A program made the position numbers and the translations under genes. The notes under the pieces were generated by a model, which searched no databases, had not been told where the DNA came from, and saw only the letters and a program-made list of their open reading frames with translations. A stretch of 64,000 nucleotides of DNA. Source: Providencia heimbachae ATCC 35613 (GTDB lineage: Bacteria > Pseudomonadota > Gammaproteobacteria > Enterobacterales > Enterobacteriaceae). Numbering within the stretch: the first letter of the stretch is position 1; every line of letters begins with the position of its first letter. The stretch spans positions 62,001-126,000 of the forward strand of contig NZ_LXEW01000042.1 in NCBI RefSeq assembly GCF_001655055.1. Reading direction: 5' to 3'. Shown here one piece after another: positions 60,788 through 64,000 of this stretch.

Positions 60788-61429
60788 TTACTCGTTAGAC
60801 GGTAAAATATACACAGAAAGCTGTTTTTCCATAAAATCAGTAATGGAAGGCTGCGCCGCTTCAGTCGGATGGATACCATCTTGTTGTATCCACTCAGGCT
60901 TGGTGATCACTATTTCCATATAAAATGGCAGCAACGGAATATTATTTTCTTGTGCCAGTTTTGGATAGAGCTTTTCAAAGCTTGATGTATAGCGTTTACC
61001 GTAGTTTGGCGGGATGCGAATTTGCATTAAAAGCGGTTTCGCACCCGATTGCTCTATTTTATCGATAATTTGCTGTAAATTAGTTTCTAATTGTTCTACA
61101 GATAACCCCTGTAAACCATCATTAGCCCCTAACTCCACCAGTACCCAGTTAGGTTTATGTTGTTCAAGTAGGGTAGAAAGACGCTCTAGCCCTTGTGCTG
61201 AAGTGTTTCCACTAATACTGCCGTTAATCACGGTAACCGGTGGTGATAATTTCTGCCAGCGTTCGGCAAGCAATGAGGCCCAAGCCTGCTCCGCCGGTAA
61301 GCGATAGCCTGCACTTAGGCTATCACCTAAGATCAATAGCTTAGTTGTCGCCAGTGCGTGTCCACTTGCGGTCAGTAACAGGAGAAAAACCAATATATGT
61401 CGGCGAAAAATATTCTTGAAGTTCATCAT
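60788..61429 (-). CDS. tesA: Acyl-CoA thioesterase I / lysophospholipase L1
   Basis: Periplasmic SGNH hydrolase of 213 residues. The signal peptide is MMNFKNIFRRHILVFLLLL to GHALA. Block I is LILGDSLSAGYR (catalytic Ser), block II NGSISGNTS, block III ELGANDGL and block V DGIHPTEAAQ (catalytic Asp-x-x-His). It hydrolyses acyl-CoA thioesters and esters. Its first 33 bases overlap the start of the divergent ybbA; the MMNF start, not an upstream methionine, matches E. coli. Confidence 0.95.
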   Translation of the reverse strand: MMNFKNIFRRHILVFLLLLTASGHALATTKLLILGDSLSAGYRLPAEQAWASLLAERWQKLSPPVTVINGSISGNTSAQGLERLSTLLEQHKPNWVLVELGANDGLQGLSVEQLETNLQQIIDKIEQSGAKPLLMQIRIPPNYGKRYTSSFEKLYPKLAQENNIPLLPFYMEIVITKPEWIQQDGIHPTEAAQPSITDFMEKQLSVYILPSNE

Positions 61430-62083
61430 CTCATTAAACGTGTTGGCCAAGGTGAACATGAACTGACTATATTGCAAGGTGTTGAGCTAATTGTCGAGCC
61501 CGGCCAAACAATTGCGTTAATCGGTGAGTCTGGTTCAGGGAAATCAACCTTATTAGGAATTATAGCCGGGTTAGATGACGGCACAAGCGGCAAAGTCAGT
61601 TTACTCGGACAAGAACTCACCCAGATGAATGAAGAGCAACGTGCGAGCTTGCGAGCAAAAAGTGTCGGTTTTGTTTTTCAATCGTTTATGTTGATCCCAA
61701 CCTTAAATGCCTTAGAAAACGTTCAGTTACCTTCTTTATTACGCGGTGAGTCTGAGTCGAGTAGCCAACAACATGCTATCAGCTTACTCACCGAGCTAGG
61801 CCTTGGAAAACGATTAAAACACATGCCTGCACAGCTTTCGGGTGGGGAGCAACAACGTGTAGCTTTGGCGAGAGCCTTTAATGGTCGACCTGACATTTTA
61901 TTTGCGGATGAACCCACCGGTAACCTTGATCGCCATACCGGTGACAAGATAGCTGATTTGCTGTTCTCGATGAATAAAGAGTATGGCACAACCTTAATTT
62001 TAGTCACCCATGACAACGAATTAGCGGCACGTTGCCAGCGTAGGTTAAGACTGGTTGATGGCCTATTGAGGGAAGAGGCATGA
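61397..62083 (+). CDS. ybbA: ABC transporter ATP-binding protein YbbA
   Basis: A 228-residue LolD/MacB-type ATPase: Walker A GESGSGKSTLLGI, Q-loop FVFQSFMLIPTLNALENV, signature LSGGEQQRVALARAF, Walker B ILFADEPTGNLD and H-loop LVTHDN. It pairs with the permease ybbP, which begins within its stop (four-base overlap ATGA). Its start region overlaps tesA on the other strand. The transported substrate is not established. Confidence 0.95.
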   Translation: MSAKNILEVHHLIKRVGQGEHELTILQGVELIVEPGQTIALIGESGSGKSTLLGIIAGLDDGTSGKVSLLGQELTQMNEEQRASLRAKSVGFVFQSFMLIPTLNALENVQLPSLLRGESESSSQQHAISLLTELGLGKRLKHMPAQLSGGEQQRVALARAFNGRPDILFADEPTGNLDRHTGDKIADLLFSMNKEYGTTLILVTHDNELAARCQRRLRLVDGLLREEA

Positions 62084-64000
62084 TTTGGCGCTGGTTTTGG
62101 CGTGAATGGAAAACGCCGTCGTTATTAATTGTATGGCTCGCGCTGACCCTTGCGGTTGCTTGTGTATTAGCCCTAGGCCGGATTAGTGATCGTATTGAAA
62201 ACAGCATGAGCTACCAAAGCCGTGAGTTACTCGCGGGGGATCTGGTTTTACGATCATCTCATCCAAGCGATCCCGCATGGATACAGGAAGCCAAAGCGAG
62301 TGGGCTGAAACTGAGTCAACAAATTTCATTTTCAACCATGGCTTACTCGACGGCAGATGAAGATATTCGTCCTCAGTTAGTGTTGGTCAAAGCCACAGAT
62401 AACGCCTACCCATTGTATGGTGGATTAGTGACTGAGCCTGCGGGGCTACAGCCCGAAAAAGGGCAAATATTGGTGGCACCACGTTTATTAGAGTTGCTAA
62501 GCCTCAAAATTGGCGATCAAATCGATATCGGTGATGCCACATTGAAAGTTGCCGGTACATTGGTACAAGAGCCGGATAGCGGTTTTAATCCATTCCAAAT
62601 TGCCCCAAGAGCTTTAATTTCCCTTGAGGATGCGGAGCTGACCGGTGCTATTCAATTAGGCAGCCGGTTAACTTATCGTGATATGTTTGCTGGCGATAGT
62701 CGCGTAATTGATGCCTTTAAGGGCAAGTTCGATCAACAATTAAGAACAGATCAGCGTTGGTATACATTGAGTGAAGACAGCGGTGCTGTCGGTAAAACAT
62801 TTCAGCGCGCTCAACAGTTCCTTTTGCTTTCGGTGCTGTTGACATTATTGTTAGCAATAGCCGCGGTTGTGGTTTCGATGACCCATTACTGCCGGAGCCG
62901 ACACCAGCTAGTTGCGGTACTGAAAACCCTCGGGGCGGGTGGAGGTGCGTTACGGAAGTGGATTATTGGTCAATGGCTGGTAATTTTAATTGCAGCGGCG
63001 CTACTCGGCTCATTGTTAGGGCTGGCCTTTGAAGGTATCTTAATGCAAATTTTAGGGGCAATGTTACCGAAAGCGTTGCCTTCTGCCAGCCTTTGGCCGT
63101 GGGTTTGGGCAATAGGAACATTGTTTATTATTGCCATTATTGTCGGCATTCGTCCTTACTTTCAATTAATGGCCACGCAGCCGTCTCGCGTACTGCGTGA
63201 AGATGCGCAATCACCCGTGTGGCCGCTGTATTATTATCTTCCGATTGTCATTTTGATTGTGGTAGGCGGGCTGTTTTTATTCGCTGGAGTTAACCCGCTA
63301 TTATGGTCGATATTAGCGGGTATTGTGGTAGTGGCAATTTTATTAGCGCTGATTGGCTGGGTGGGTTTATGGGCTTTACGTCATATTAAATTTCGCCAAT
63401 TAAGCTTGCGTTTATCGGTGAGTCGCCTACTGCGCCAACCTTTGCAAACCATCACACAAATGAGTGCGTTTTCACTCTCATATATGTTGCTGGCATTGTT
63501 GATTTTAGTTCGTGGTGATTTGTTAGATCGCTGGCAGCAACAGCTTCCCGCTGATAGCCCAAATTACTTTTTGATCAACATGACACAGTCCCAATTAGCG
63601 CCTGTGACGGAACTTTTGGCACAATATAACGTTAAACCCACTGAGTTTAATCCTGTGATCTTGGCGCGGTTATCTGAAATTAATGATAAGTCTGCGATTG
63701 AGTGGGCGGATGAACGCGACCCGAATAATAATACGGTTAGGCGTGAGTTGAGTTTAACTTGGCAATCTGTTTTACCACCGGCTAACTTGTTAGATAAAGG
63801 GACATGGCCGCCAAAAGCAGGTGAAGTTTCGATTGAACAAACGGTGGTGAAAGAGCTTGGACTTGAGATTGGCGATAAATTAACGTTTAACGCTGGCGCA
63901 CAAATTTTTTCAGCCACCGTCAGCAGTATTCGTACTGTCGACTGGGAAAGTTTGAGACCCAATTTTTACTTTATCTTCTCGGAAGAGTCTTTATCGCAAA
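62080..64000 (+). CDS. ybbP: ABC transporter permease YbbP, C-terminus outside window
   Basis: An FtsX-like/MacB-type permease, partner of ybbA. About 640 codons are present; the usual product is around 800 residues, so the C-terminus lies past base 64000. It begins MIWRWFWREWKTPSLLIVWL with an N-terminal membrane segment, then a periplasmic domain, then the FtsX block (FLLLSVLLTLLLAIAAVVVS, HQLVAVLKTLGAGGGALR). It is translationally coupled to ybbA by a four-base overlap. Confidence 0.93.
   Translation, partial: MIWRWFWREWKTPSLLIVWLALTLAVACVLALGRISDRIENSMSYQSRELLAGDLVLRSSHPSDPAWIQEAKASGLKLSQQISFSTMAYSTADEDIRPQLVLVKATDNAYPLYGGLVTEPAGLQPEKGQILVAPRLLELLSLKIGDQIDIGDATLKVAGTLVQEPDSGFNPFQIAPRALISLEDAELTGAIQLGSRLTYRDMFAGDSRVIDAFKGKFDQQLRTDQRWYTLSEDSGAVGKTFQRAQQFLLLSVLLTLLLAIAAVVVSMTHYCRSRHQLVAVLKTLGAGGGALRKWIIGQWLVILIAAALLGSLLGLAFEGILMQILGAMLPKALPSASLWPWVWAIGTLFIIAIIVGIRPYFQLMATQPSRVLREDAQSPVWPLYYYLPIVILIVVGGLFLFAGVNPLLWSILAGIVVVAILLALIGWVGLWALRHIKFRQLSLRLSVSRLLRQPLQTITQMSAFSLSYMLLALLILVRGDLLDRWQQQLPADSPNYFLINMTQSQLAPVTELLAQYNVKPTEFNPVILARLSEINDKSAIEWADERDPNNNTVRRELSLTWQSVLPPANLLDKGTWPPKAGEVSIEQTVVKELGLEIGDKLTFNAGAQIFSATVSSIRTVDWESLRPNFYFIFSEESLSQ

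Overview
The window is ordinary chromosomal DNA of an enterobacterium, carried on both strands and moderately AT-rich. Most genes are close homologues of Escherichia coli K-12 genes. The gene content, the low GC, the ERIC-type intergenic repeats and the rearranged synteny blocks suggest a member of the Morganellaceae, most likely Providencia. That placement is an inference from recalled family resemblance; no search was run.

Layout. (1) 1-2178: 5' part of mtn, divergent from dgt. (2) 2327-10716: rlmD, relA, mazG, pyrG and eno, in E. coli order but without mazEF; the gaps hold several ERIC copies, and a clear terminator follows eno. (3) 11114-20104: an accessory interval with a DASS/SLC13 carboxylate transporter, a 2081-residue multidomain toxin-like gene and a short orphan TpsA-like adhesin. 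(4) 20282-29293: acrB-acrA, divergent acrR with an operator-like palindrome, ychN, and mscK. (5) 29317-40589: rsmS, priC, apt, dnaX (with a complete programmed frameshift cassette), ybaB, recR, htpG (with a sigma-32-like promoter), adk, hemH, a Wzz-like chain-length regulator and gsk. (6) 40897-47303: a catabolic island made of an EutH-family transporter and a GlpK-like kinase, divergent from two FAD oxidoreductases and a DeoR-type regulator; a perfect CRP-type palindrome lies in the divergent promoter. (7) 47409-55513: a DUF1937-like gene, an EamA transporter, ybaL, fsr, ushA, ybaK and a ybaP-like gene. (8) 55637-64000: an HdeD-like membrane protein, a CopZ-like copper chaperone with divergent cueR, then ybbJ, qmcA, cnoX, ybbO, tesA, ybbA and the first part of ybbP.

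How the parts work together. Housekeeping modules are stringent response and nucleotide pools (relA, mazG, pyrG, apt, gsk, adk, dgt), DNA replication and repair (dnaX, recR, priC, ybaB), envelope stress and efflux (acrABR, mscK, ybaL, fsr) and copper handling (copZ/cueR). The standout is the toxin-like gene at 12753-18998. Its apparent order is an N-terminal LTGC...YH domain reminiscent of CNF1/BLF1-type deamidases, a coiled coil, a C58/MCF-like cysteine protease with a Cys-His-Asp set, a TcdA/TcdB-type pore-forming translocation domain and a long beta-rich C-terminus. This parallels the cargo, cutter, delivery and binding logic of large clostridial toxins. The second candidate system is the EutH/kinase/dehydrogenase island, whose substrate is unknown and whose kinase lacks the glycerol-contacting arginine of GlpK.

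No tRNA, rRNA, CRISPR array, transposase or prophage gene was recognised.
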